From positions 1 to 64,000 of the forward strand of contig JANNMJ010000246.1 of assembly GCA_031397815.1 (NCBI GenBank): 64,000 nt of DNA, read 5' to 3'. A model generated the notes under the pieces. It saw only the letters and a program-made list of their open reading frames with translations. It was not told the DNA's origin and made no database searches. This stretch comes from JANNMJ01 sp031397815. GTDB taxonomy: Bacteria; Bacteroidota; Bacteroidia; Cytophagales; Hymenobacteraceae. This document shows, piece after piece, positions 37,149 through 47,500 of the stretch; position 1 is the first letter of the stretch, and every line of letters begins with the position of its first letter. Made by a program: the position numbers and the translations under genes.

Positions 37149-37685
37149 TTACTTAGTAGCAGCTTGTTTGCGGCGGTAACGTTCGTTCAGCTCTTTTACC
37201 ACCGCCTCGGTCACATCGATGGCGTCATCTGCGTACACGATGTTGCCGCTGCTGGTGGCGCCCAAGATGAGGGTGTACCCCTCCCGCTTACCGTACTCTT
37301 TCACGAAGGCATTCAAGTCGTTCATCACGACTGCATCGAGCTTTTCACGCTCGGCGGTAAGCTTTTGGGTAGTGGCTTCGCGGTATTGCGCCAGTTGATT
37401 CTGTTTCGCTCCCAATTCCTGCTCCCGCGCTGCTGCCTGCGTAGGCGTAAGCTGCCCGCGTTCCTGTTGGTAACGCGTGGCGGCGCGCTGGAACTCCGCC
37501 GTCAGCGTATCCACTTGGATTTGCCACGGTGCCGCTATCGCCTGCAACTGCCGCTGTTCAGCGAGTACGGCCTCGTACTCTTGGCTGATTTTGGCGGGGT
37601 TGAGGTAGGCTAGTTTGGGGGTGGGGGTGCAAGCCGTCAGCGTGGAAAGAAAAAGGGAAATTGTGGTTGAAAATTTAGTATTCAT
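37149..37685 (-). CDS. OmpH/Skp-like periplasmic lipoprotein
   Basis: A 178-residue protein. A lipobox (LSTLTAC, cysteine near residue 19) is followed by a long coiled-coil (about 35-130) rich in Gln/Glu/Ala and a C-terminal YTLILGATSSGNIVYAD strand: the layout of OmpH/Skp chaperones that hold unfolded outer-membrane proteins. Chaperoning of the very large secreted proteins encoded beside it would fit, as an inference. It abuts the next upstream gene with no gap. Confidence 0.78.
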   Translation of the reverse strand: MNTKFSTTISLFLSTLTACTPTPKLAYLNPAKISQEYEAVLAEQRQLQAIAAPWQIQVDTLTAEFQRAATRYQQERGQLTPTQAAAREQELGAKQNQLAQYREATTQKLTAEREKLDAVVMNDLNAFVKEYGKREGYTLILGATSSGNIVYADDAIDVTEAVVKELNERYRRKQAATK

Positions 37686-38393
37686 CTACTTGATGGGGGT
37701 TTTTTGCAAAACAATGTCGTCTATGTAAATGTAAAAGGTAGATGGAATAAATCCCGCCCTGATTCGACGAGTTATTTTTCTATACTCACCCTTTGACAAG
37801 AATTCTCTTGGTAGCATGATCATAATCGAATCCCATCTTTTGGAAGCAACAAAACTACCTTCGACACTAACCCAATCACGAATTTTTTCGTCAAATACTA
37901 ATTCTTTATATTGAGAATTAATTGTTTTTTTTCTTCCTAACACGCCAGAGGCAGACCTGTAAAATATAACGTAAACTTTATTGTATAATAATTTTGTGGA
38001 GTCGGCCACAAAAATTTTCATTGAAAACGCATAGCCTGTATTAGGTATTAGCGGAACTGCCAATTTTTGTGATATTCTTTCATTATCAAAATAATCGTAT
38101 TTTTTTTTATTTCCATTGACTCGAGTTATAAGATACATTCCACAGTATCCGCTTCCTTCTGCAGCATAAGCTGAGCCAACAAAATTGTTTGGTATTCCAA
38201 AGTAACCCGGATTACAAGAATTAAACAAATCCGGAGTTCCATAAGCAGCACGCCAGTATGCGGCTAAGTGTAACTGCCCAGGCTCAGTCGGGCACTTGGA
38301 TATCTCCTCAAAACCTCCATTGCGAACCAAATTTTGACACATGCCTCCGCGAGAAAGTCCCAGAATAATTGCGACAGCAAGAAATTTTGTCAT
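37686..38393 (-). CDS. Secreted beta-sandwich protein, AT-rich
   Basis: A 235-residue exported protein: signal peptide (FLAVAIILGLSRGGMCQ), then NLVRNGGFEE with a CP-containing stretch and PDLFNSCNPGYFGIPNNFVG, and a C-terminal YIYIDDIVLQK strand. This is the pattern of Bacteroidota secreted proteins with a CBM-like jelly roll. Base composition is clearly more AT-rich than its neighbours. It starts 1 bp after the stop of the giant LRR-Rhs gene, in the position where polymorphic toxins keep an immunity gene, though a signal peptide is unusual for that. Confidence 0.65.
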   Translation of the reverse strand: MTKFLAVAIILGLSRGGMCQNLVRNGGFEEISKCPTEPGQLHLAAYWRAAYGTPDLFNSCNPGYFGIPNNFVGSAYAAEGSGYCGMYLITRVNGNKKKYDYFDNERISQKLAVPLIPNTGYAFSMKIFVADSTKLLYNKVYVIFYRSASGVLGRKKTINSQYKELVFDEKIRDWVSVEGSFVASKRWDSIMIMLPREFLSKGEYRKITRRIRAGFIPSTFYIYIDDIVLQKTPIK

Positions 38394-38394
38394 T

Positions 38395-41300
38395 TTATCT
38401 AAAACCTGTTTGCAATAATCCAGACTTCCTAAGCTTAGAAAGAGGAATGTTTTTAACAACAAATCCTACCTGAATCTTCGTCGCTTGGGCAATTCCCGAA
38501 GCGCTAACTAATGTCCTAGGATGATTTAATAACACCTGAAATTGTTTGCCTGCAGGAGCGCGACTTAGTCGAACTCTTCCACGCCCGCGAATGGCAATAT
38601 CAGGATCTCCGCTTTGGCCGAATGTACTAATTACCTTATCTTGGTCCGACACCTGAATTAAGGTTAACGGATCAGTTGGAGGACTCGCGAAACCAGCAGT
38701 CGTTGGCTCCAAATGTTCTATATCGACGAAGGTAACATAGCGAGCGATTCCGTGCAAGCCTGCGCCAAAGGAGAACGTACTGCCTGAACCATTGAGAGTA
38801 AATGTCTTCTGCAAGAAGGCAGAATAATTTGAGCCACTCCCGCCATGTCTGACATATGTATGCGTTTTATTAACATACCCCCCTTCTACGCCTTCTCTTA
38901 TTGAATTCCAAGCCCTTTTTAACCCATTAGTATGGGTTCGCGTCTGCCAAGTTCCAGCTTCATCGCCAATTCCACCAAGTATGCCCCCCGCAACTGCTCC
39001 TATACCCGCTCCTATCAACATTTTCTTTCCATCCCAATCGCTCGATATCCCACCGACAACTGCGCCTGTAGCTGCACCCATCGCTGCGCCCGCCCAACTC
39101 CACATCCACCCTCCGTCCGGGTCTACCCCACTCACAGGATTATTTCCCATCCCTGTATATGGAGAAGCGAATTGACCGTAAGGATCAGTACTAGTCCACC
39201 GCCCCGTGCGCGCTTCATACAAGCGTAGCTCAAAGCTTTGCCACCCTGTCTCGGCGTCATTCTCAGCATACTTGCCTTGGTAACCGTATCGATAGCGGCG
39301 ACCATCGGTCACGTAGCTTAGGCCGGTGATGGGTGCGCCATAGGGATATAAGTACTGCTCCTGAACAACCAAGCTTCCCCGTTGGCGCACTTCAATCTGG
39401 TCGAAATATACTGCCCGGCGCACTTTGCCACCGCCAATCTCCAAGTCAATCGAGCCAACTTGGTCGGCTACGGTTTGGAGCTCCATGTACTGCCAAGCAT
39501 CTACGGCACCATCAGTGGCAAGCTGGCGCTCTTCAGTCAGGATGTTGCCATTGGCATCGCGAAGGCGGTACACCAGCCAAGCTTTAGCATCGGGAAGGGT
39601 GCCGCCGGGCAGTGGTGCGGCGGCCGTTGGGGAAGCGGCGCTGCTTTTTGTGAATAGCCCCCTGAATGCCACTCCAATTCCTAAGTGGCTCAACGTCTGA
39701 CCAAGCCACGAGCGGCGGGGAGCCGGCTCAGTACCTGTATTGCCGGCTACGCCTGTTCCCGGTGCCAAAGTGCTAGCCGCCAAAGCTGACCCAGCTAACA
39801 GCCCAATCGTAGGACCTGCGGGAATAATGGCAACCGGTTGCACGCTGGGTGCCATTACCCAAGCCCCAAAGCGAATACTGTCGCCGGCGGCAACTGTGAG
39901 CGTTTTGCGTGGCCCGAAGGCTTCAATTTCTACTTCCGGCAGCCGTGATACATACTTGCCGTCATAGGCATCAAGCGTTTGGTAGCGGGTTTCAGCAATG
40001 TTTTCGAAGTCGTTTTCTTCCTGCTCCGCCTCTTCTATTTCTAGGCTCGCAACGTATTTTTTCTCTAATGCCCGATGAAAGACGACGCGGGCATTGCCCA
40101 AGTGATCGCTCAGCTCGTAGCGGGTATCGGTGGTGCCATTGGGCAGCTGTAGGTATGTCCCTACCCGGCTAGCTCCGTAAAGTGGCGCCTCAGTGCGCAG
40201 AAGCGCCGCGGCCTGTGGCGACTGCTCATAAATACTCAAGACGTTGCCCGACGCATCGCGCACGTAAAAGGTCTCGCCTTTGTATTCCCACGTTACGGTA
40301 CGTGACTTATCACCTCCGCCGCCACCTGGCCCCGGATCGCTTACTAGTTCCTGTGGTCCCCACGCCTGCTTGCTAGCACGGAAGCCGCGGTCGTCGTAGG
40401 TATATTTTGCGATGGGCAAAGTGCGCGCGGCATCCCGGTAAACGCCGGTTACCAAACCGCTTGCATCGTAGGTCAAGTAGCGGTCACCGGCTTCATCATC
40501 CTGCTGGGCCGTCATCTGTCCGACTTCGTCGTAGGTGTACTGAATGGCGGGCTGATTATTCGCCCGGTTCAGCACCTGCGTAAGCTGATTGGTGCCTGGC
40601 TTGTACTGATAGTCGAAATTGGCCTTATTCATCCCTGCGCCATCACGCCGCAGTAACCGGGTGATATTGCCGTTAGGGTCGTAGGCTAGCTCGCGCTCTG
40701 AGTTACCAAAATTGGCTGTAGGCGCAAACTGCTGAACGAGCGCGTTGAAGGTGCCGTCCTCGGAATCTGTAAACTGGCCTTTATTGTCGTACTGATAGGC
40801 TGTGAGGTGCTGGGCAGGTACGTCATCGGTAGAAGTAGCTACCGGACTGTGTGCGGTGGTATGCCAGCCAGCTGCCCGAATGGTACCATCGAAGCGGTCA
40901 GGGTTAGCCGTCGTAGGCGGCAGGGGCGTCGTGGCAACGGGCTGCGAGGTGCTGTGATAGTCGCCGCTGAAATATTCCAGCGTCAGACCGAACAGGTCGG
41001 CTACGATTCCGTTGTTGTCGATGGCGTCGTGCTCGGGGTCGCGCCCCGGATCACGATGGTTGATGCTCTTAAGCTGCCCGGTAATCGTATAAACGTAATC
41101 GAGTCCTTGGAGCTGGTTAGCCAACTCAGCGCGCTTGAGTGGCCCGTGGAGGTAATAACTGTAACGCGCCAACTGGGTACGCGTGATGCCATCAGGACTG
41201 GTGTAGACTGTCCGCAACCGCTCATCGGCATCGTATTGATAGTAGTGGTAAAAAGCGTCTGGCTGATGCTTTTGATACGCCACTTCCTGTACGTTTCCAC

Positions 41301-44241
41301 TAACGTCGTAAGTGTAATCAACGGTCTTGACGCCCATTGGGCTACGTTGAACCATCCAATCGAGGCGGCCCAAGTCGTCGTAGCTATACCATGTGGTATA
41401 CGTAGGGCCATTAGCCACTGTCGGTGAAACGGTGGATTTAGATACAGCGCCCAACACAAAACGTTGACGACGGTCGGTCAAGCCAAGCGCATCGAGGTCG
41501 TTGGGGAAAGCGAAATCGTACCAGATACTATTGATTTCCGACCGACGACTTGTATTCGTTCCTAAGCCCCCTGTTCGCGTTCTGTCCTCTAAAATGATCG
41601 ATCTTAACACGCTTCTGGAGTCTGGGAGAGCGGTTAGATGAGTTTCAAACTTCAAATCTCCAGCGCCAGGCGTGACGGGCATCGTATAGACTCCCGACTC
41701 GATGACTCGATCGGTGGAATCGACATTGCAATAAGAGAACTGCCGCTTAGTGCGTTGCAATTCTGATTGCGAAAAGCGCAGCATCCCGTTACGACGGTAC
41801 ACGAAATCGGTACGTCCTTCGTCGGGGGAAGTGGTGTTAATCAGAAAACCCGGCGCGTTGTACTGATTACGTTCGACGAAGCTGGGAAGAGCGCCGGGGG
41901 CGAAAGAGATTCCTTTAGTCGCTATGCTCGCGATGGGACGCCCGGCATCATCATAATAAGAATAGCTGAAATCGCCGTAGGCTGCGTGATACCGGACGGC
42001 CTGATTATCAGATAGGGATAGCACCCGGTAAAAGCCTGGCACCAAGGACTGCGTACTGACGGGAATCGGCTGGCCGGGTGCAGCAGGACTTGTGTTGAAT
42101 TGTGCGACCAACGCATCGGTCAACAAGTCAATAATTTTTACTTGGCCGCTCCCCTGAATAGTAACTACCGTTGGCCCAGCGGCCGGAATATGGATGTCGA
42201 GGAATTGTGGTAGCCCTTGCGAATTGGTAGGCTCGGAATGGATAGCCCCTTCCAAATCAAAGCCCGGATACTGCGCGCCGCTCAAGCAAGCGGCAAGGGT
42301 ATTGCCGTCTCGGTCGGTGAAGACAATACTCTCCTTCCCATCAGGACCAATGCTGATCTCCTTCATCCCTTGGCGCAGGTAGGTGTTGCCCGGAGCTGGG
42401 TCAAGGCCAAACTGGGATCGCCAAGTGGCGTAGTGATCCATCTCTTGCAGAATGGGTACCCGGCCGGAGCGCATTTCACGGCCAGTGCCCATACGCGTCA
42501 CATCGCCTGGGCCAGTGGCGCGCTTCACGCCCCCCAAAGGACCATCGTAGTACTGCTGGATACTAAACGGATATTGAGTGGCCGGCGTATTAGGCTCCCG
42601 AACATTATGGGTGCTGTAGTAGTAGCCGAGCGTACCCGGCACAGCATCTGCTACTACAGCCGGATTGTTGGCATTCGCATCTTCGAAATCAGCCGGGCCA
42701 TAAGTGCTGGTGCCACTAGCACCAGCTGCCTGAACGAAGGTTTCTGCGTAATTAAAGCTTTGGTTCTCGATAGGAGCTGCCAGCGTACTGATTACTGCTT
42801 GGCCGCCCGAGCTGTAAATCGTTTGTGTGGCCAGAACGTGCTGTTCCGTTAGGTTGCGGGCTTGGGCCTGGGTCGTACGCCCAAGTCCATCGGAGAACTG
42901 CTTACTCTCACCGGTTATGCGGCTCTCCGCAGCATCTTCGGCACTGCCATCGTAAACCGTCTCGATGACCCAATTACGATTGTTATCGTCGGCAAGGATG
43001 TTAGGGGGAAGCGGATGAGCAGCCGGCGTCAGGGTAATAGTGGTGACGGGCGAGTAAAGCTCCAGAATAATGGCAAAAGAGTTCAGGACGGCGCACCGGT
43101 ACGAACCGGCATCGCTTGCTTGCGGGCGCTCGATACGAAAGTCAGCGGTAGTAGCACCATTGATATTGACGAATACCCCATTAACAAGCTTCTGCCACCG
43201 GTAAGAGTTGTGCGCGCCGCCCATTGTCAGGCCCAGCACAATCGGGTCAGTGATCGGCTGTGTCTCTTGAATCTCCTCCGTAGAAAGTACTTGGCCTAAG
43301 TAATCGAACGGCGTGGTGTAAGCGATCCCGGCGGCTGAAAAATTAGGCTCTAATGTCCCAAAATCCAACGCATTGGCTTCCACATTGACGTGGATCGGCG
43401 TTGAGCCTTCGTGGAAAACGGGTATGCGCTGAATGAGATTGTGGCTGAGATTAAGCGAAGTCAGAAAGGGCGAATTACCCACTCCAACGGATACATTACC
43501 TGTAAACGCATTGTAGCTTAGGTCTATCTGCTGAGCCGACACCAATTTGCTAAGCGGATACGATAGCTCTCCACTCAAGGAGTTGTGCGCCAATAGCAGT
43601 TGGTTAAGATGCAAACAATCGCCCAACGAATTGGGAAGCAGACCGCTGAAGTGATTCTCACTCAGATCCAACGTCAGTAAGCCCCCCCAGAACATGGAGC
43701 TCGGCAAGGGACCATTTAGATTGTTATGACCTAGATTGACCGCTGCTAGTTTATACGATATACCCAACATCGCCGGCAACGATCCATTCAGCTGATTATT
43801 AGACAGGTCGAGATTGCTCAATATGCCCAAATAGGCAACTGAGTCTGGGATAGAGCCCGTAAGGCTATTGTATTGGAGTTGGAGTGACTCCAGCCGTTGT
43901 AGGCGGACCAACGATGCTGGCAGAGTGCCTGCTAGCCCATTGGCCGATAGATCAAGTGCAACGACGTCACCGTCTTGCACAGTCACGCCATACCATTGGG
44001 CAAATTCAGTATGATGACACCCATCCGACAACCACCCCGTCTTATGCATCCACTGCATTCCTCCGGCGGCAGCAAATAGCTCACGGAGTGCTTGGGCTTC
44101 TTTCTTATCGGGTACAGAACCTTGAAAAGCCCCGTCTGGCAGCTCACATGGTTTATAGATCTGGGCGCTTACTTGCCCCGAAGTCAATAGCAGACATAGT
44201 AGGCCTACTAAGAGCCTGAAGGTTTGTTTCCAAGGTTTCAT
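38395..44241 (-). CDS. Giant secreted LRR-Ig-Rhs protein
   Basis: A 1948-residue exported protein. In order: signal peptide (LLVGLLCLLLTSGQVSAQ), plant-type leucine-rich repeats (about 85-280, LSNNQLNGSLP-like units), an Ig-like domain (SDAGSYRCAV), a DUF6443-like block (ESKQFSDGLGRTTQAQ), many YD repeats, and the Rhs-associated core (RYRYGYQGKYAENDAETGW, YEARTGRWTSTDPYG, NNPVSGVDPDG). After the core is a Gly/Ala-rich helix and ~200 residues of unrecognised, AT-richer sequence. That is where polymorphic toxins carry their effector tip. No nuclease or deaminase motif is evident. Confidence 0.85.
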   Translation of the reverse strand: MKPWKQTFRLLVGLLCLLLTSGQVSAQIYKPCELPDGAFQGSVPDKKEAQALRELFAAAGGMQWMHKTGWLSDGCHHTEFAQWYGVTVQDGDVVALDLSANGLAGTLPASLVRLQRLESLQLQYNSLTGSIPDSVAYLGILSNLDLSNNQLNGSLPAMLGISYKLAAVNLGHNNLNGPLPSSMFWGGLLTLDLSENHFSGLLPNSLGDCLHLNQLLLAHNSLSGELSYPLSKLVSAQQIDLSYNAFTGNVSVGVGNSPFLTSLNLSHNLIQRIPVFHEGSTPIHVNVEANALDFGTLEPNFSAAGIAYTTPFDYLGQVLSTEEIQETQPITDPIVLGLTMGGAHNSYRWQKLVNGVFVNINGATTADFRIERPQASDAGSYRCAVLNSFAIILELYSPVTTITLTPAAHPLPPNILADDNNRNWVIETVYDGSAEDAAESRITGESKQFSDGLGRTTQAQARNLTEQHVLATQTIYSSGGQAVISTLAAPIENQSFNYAETFVQAAGASGTSTYGPADFEDANANNPAVVADAVPGTLGYYYSTHNVREPNTPATQYPFSIQQYYDGPLGGVKRATGPGDVTRMGTGREMRSGRVPILQEMDHYATWRSQFGLDPAPGNTYLRQGMKEISIGPDGKESIVFTDRDGNTLAACLSGAQYPGFDLEGAIHSEPTNSQGLPQFLDIHIPAAGPTVVTIQGSGQVKIIDLLTDALVAQFNTSPAAPGQPIPVSTQSLVPGFYRVLSLSDNQAVRYHAAYGDFSYSYYDDAGRPIASIATKGISFAPGALPSFVERNQYNAPGFLINTTSPDEGRTDFVYRRNGMLRFSQSELQRTKRQFSYCNVDSTDRVIESGVYTMPVTPGAGDLKFETHLTALPDSRSVLRSIILEDRTRTGGLGTNTSRRSEINSIWYDFAFPNDLDALGLTDRRQRFVLGAVSKSTVSPTVANGPTYTTWYSYDDLGRLDWMVQRSPMGVKTVDYTYDVSGNVQEVAYQKHQPDAFYHYYQYDADERLRTVYTSPDGITRTQLARYSYYLHGPLKRAELANQLQGLDYVYTITGQLKSINHRDPGRDPEHDAIDNNGIVADLFGLTLEYFSGDYHSTSQPVATTPLPPTTANPDRFDGTIRAAGWHTTAHSPVATSTDDVPAQHLTAYQYDNKGQFTDSEDGTFNALVQQFAPTANFGNSERELAYDPNGNITRLLRRDGAGMNKANFDYQYKPGTNQLTQVLNRANNQPAIQYTYDEVGQMTAQQDDEAGDRYLTYDASGLVTGVYRDAARTLPIAKYTYDDRGFRASKQAWGPQELVSDPGPGGGGGDKSRTVTWEYKGETFYVRDASGNVLSIYEQSPQAAALLRTEAPLYGASRVGTYLQLPNGTTDTRYELSDHLGNARVVFHRALEKKYVASLEIEEAEQEENDFENIAETRYQTLDAYDGKYVSRLPEVEIEAFGPRKTLTVAAGDSIRFGAWVMAPSVQPVAIIPAGPTIGLLAGSALAASTLAPGTGVAGNTGTEPAPRRSWLGQTLSHLGIGVAFRGLFTKSSAASPTAAAPLPGGTLPDAKAWLVYRLRDANGNILTEERQLATDGAVDAWQYMELQTVADQVGSIDLEIGGGKVRRAVYFDQIEVRQRGSLVVQEQYLYPYGAPITGLSYVTDGRRYRYGYQGKYAENDAETGWQSFELRLYEARTGRWTSTDPYGQFASPYTGMGNNPVSGVDPDGGWMWSWAGAAMGAATGAVVGGISSDWDGKKMLIGAGIGAVAGGILGGIGDEAGTWQTRTHTNGLKRAWNSIREGVEGGYVNKTHTYVRHGGSGSNYSAFLQKTFTLNGSGSTFSFGAGLHGIARYVTFVDIEHLEPTTAGFASPPTDPLTLIQVSDQDKVISTFGQSGDPDIAIRGRGRVRLSRAPAGKQFQVLLNHPRTLVSASGIAQATKIQVGFVVKNIPLSKLRKSGLLQTGFR

Positions 44242-44507
44242 CGACTTGAATAGAGGTAGTTAGTATAAGCAGCAAACAAACAGTTGAAGGCTACAAAAGC
44301 AAATATGCATGAAGATTTTGGATTGGCCTAATCCTGAGGAGTAACTATTGGATTTCATCGGGTCTACTTTCTTTTATAAACATTTATAAAATTTTATATT
44401 GTCAATGTGTGCACGACTGATCGCGTGTCCTATCCCGAAACACATTTGGTGTGATAACTGCCTAAAATTCATTTACGACAAACTCCGGCCGGACCATGAT
44501 GGCGATA

Positions 44508-44515
44508 TAAATTTG
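44508..44515 (+). promoter_or_regulatory. Bacteroidota -7 element (TAnnTTTG)
   Basis: TAAATTTG lies 18 bp before the ATG at 44534 and inside the longer frame that begins at 44399. It supports a start at 44534 for the PLD-helicase gene. No clear TTTG box is seen 19-21 bp upstream. Confidence 0.45.
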
Positions 44516-44533
44516 ACTCTCTCTTGCTACTCT

Positions 44534-47500
44534 ATGAAAACACCCTCTCCTGTCGATACCGCCGAACAGTTACCGCTTGACTTTGCTGGTCGTAAATGGC
44601 CCCCGGCGAATGAGGTGCCCGTTAACTGGCCGCCTCAGAAGTTGTCGGCTGGAACTTGGTTTCGGGAAGATCTGGCCGCCTCTTCTCGGTATAGCATCAT
44701 TACCGGTTTCACCTCGCTCAATGAATTGGTGAAGGTATTCGGTAGCGAGACGGTGGTGCAGCCGCCGTTGACCGAACTGCGCGTGATGTTGGGGTTCGAA
44801 CAGATGCCCAAACAGCGTAAGAAGTGGCCTTCACGCGTACCGTTGGCGGATGAAATACGTGATTACTGGCTGCGTGAAGGCATATCCATCGCCGATGGCG
44901 GGGCGCTGTTACACGTAGTCAAACTGCTGCGTGAACCCGCCAGTTGGCTGCAAATGCGTTTGCTGGAGGGCCTTCACGCGAAAGTCTATGTGGGCGATAC
45001 CCACGCCATGTTGGGATCGAGCAACTTCAGCCAAAGTGGCCTGAAAACTCAGATTGAAGCTAACCTACGCTTTGCCGCCGCTGATAACAACCCGGAGTTG
45101 AAAGCGCGTTACGGTTACCTGAAATGTCTGGCTGACAACTTTTGGGAAGAGGGCGAACCGTACAATGCGCGCGCCGCGGACTTACTCGAAAAGCTGTTAC
45201 GTGTAGTTACGTGGCCCGAAGCCTTAGCCCGAGCCGTAGCTGAGCTACTGCGAGGCGATGCCCTATTTGCAGCCGGTGGGCTCTTGGCTGACCTTCCGCC
45301 TTTGTGGCCGCACCAGCGCCACGGTATCGCGCAGGCGCTATACATCCTCGATAAGCTCGACCACGTGCTCGTCGCGGACCCGGCAGGCTCTGGGAAGACC
45401 AAACTCGTGGGGACGCTATTAGTCGCGCTGGAACGACGTCGACACGCACGCGCAGCAGTTCAACCACTTAATGCTGCGTTAGTAGCCCCTCCCTCCATTC
45501 TGAAAACGTGGGAAAAGTGGTGGCTGGAATTAAAGCGGTTAGGTGTAACGACCATTTCTAATGGGCAGCTAAGTAAAAAGCCGGGCGCACATGACCCACA
45601 CGAAATCGGCCGAAAGCTCGACATAGCCGATATCGTCGTGCTTGACGAGGCACACCAGTATCTGAATGCCCAAAGCTGGCGCACCCAGCGGCTGACGCAA
45701 TCCTCCTACCAACATTTGCTGCTCACAACGGCTACTCCTCTTAACCGCCACGCGAATGATCTACTGCGGTTGGTAGAATTGTTGGATGTAGATAACCTTT
45801 CTGACGAAGCGCTGCTGGAATATGAGCGCTTACGCATTAAACCGTTCGGCAAATTTTCAGAGGCTGATCTCAAGTCATTAAGGAGTTTTATCGGGCAATT
45901 TTTATTGCGCCGGACGCGCTCAGAGTTACAACAACAGATCAAGGCATCGCCCGCTGAGTACGCTCGTCCGGCTCCTCAGCGGGGGTGTAACTATCCGAAG
46001 CACAATTCGCGCGAGTACAAGACCGACGAGACAGAAGCTGATCAAGCACTGGCCGAGGAAATGCGGCTCGCGGCCGACGAGTTGGCGGGCCTTAGTAATT
46101 TATTAGACTTGCGGCCAAAGCGCGAGTCGGTAGGGCCGTCGCTGGCCGAGCGCCGCGATTATATCGAGCAACGCCTGTTAGTAGCGCCTTATCTTGCGCG
46201 CTTCCAGTTGCGGCATACGTTACGCTCATCAAGGGCGGCGCTCTGGGAACATTTATGGGGCTCCGAAGCGGCTTATAAGGAGTTTGGCCTGTCGGCGCCT
46301 ACGGATAAAAATCTCGCGACTGGCGTTATTGATAAGCTTCGTCGCCGCCTTGACGAACCGCCAACGCGTGATAAGCACTTACCACCTGCGGTGTTGCCGG
46401 CCCCTTGGCTGCACGAGGCTGCCGACTGGCGCGTAAAATGCGAAGCTGAGATCGCCGCCTACGAACGGATTGGCGAGTTGCTTCGCGGCTTGTCCAATGA
46501 ACGGGAGCGCGGTAAGGTGAAGTTGGTCGCCCGCCTCGTGCGGGAGTATCAAATGGTCTTGGCGTTCGATCATTCCGTCATTTCGGCTGAGTGGTTGGCG
46601 AAGCTTTGTCAGCAGGACTACCCTGCGGTACCGCAGTATGTGGTAACCAGCAAGACCCGTCATCAGACCAATCGGAAAAAGCTGGGCCGCGACTTTGGTC
46701 TGGCCGCCACGCCGCAGCCACTGGCGGCTTTTTGTACCGATGCGGTATCTGAGGCACTGAACCTGCAACTTGCCCGCGCCGTGGTACAGCTTGATATGCC
46801 TACCGTACTGCGCCTGGCCGAGCAACGTACCGGCCGGCTCGACCGCCTTGATAGCCCGCACGAGACCATTTACGCCTATTGGCCGATAGACACACCCGCC
46901 TTTTCAGTTAAGGCGGACGAACACTTGATCAAAGCGATGCGACAGGCGCGGCACCTGATTGGCAACAACCTGCCGCTCCCGGATGCGGTGTTGGCCGCCT
47001 ACGTAGATGCCGATGAAGGAGCCGCCTTGGGTTCCTCAACCAACCCCCACCGTGACCCGGCCCGCGAAGCCGCCGAGTGGGTCGGCTTCACTGACGCGCT
47101 ACAACCCGTGCGGGACCTAATCGGAGTTGCTCCCAATGGACTGGTACCACCGGAAGTGTACGAAGACATTAGCCCGACCCGCGAAAGCGTGAAGTGCAAA
47201 GTGTCGTATGTGCCAGCGACAACGCCTTGGGCATTCTTTGCGCTCAGCGGGGATGAAACCTACTCGGGCCGTTGGCTTTGGTTTGAAGATACAAGTGATC
47301 CTGATGAGGCAGCGCCTTTGCCATTGACCGATGTGCAGCACATTGCGGCACGCTTGCGCAGCTGCTTAACCGACCGACCACCTGAGACGCTGCCGTGGAA
47401 GGATGGAGATGCCACGCTGCAACATTATCTCGGCCGACTCCGCCAAGCCGAAGTTGACTTATTGCCACCCCGTGCGCGGCGTGCCCTGCGTGTCGGCGAG

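Noticed and set aside
36453..38393. Small genes beside the Rhs proteins as certain immunity genes
   Set aside because: They carry signal peptides or lipoboxes and resemble general secreted or chaperone proteins.
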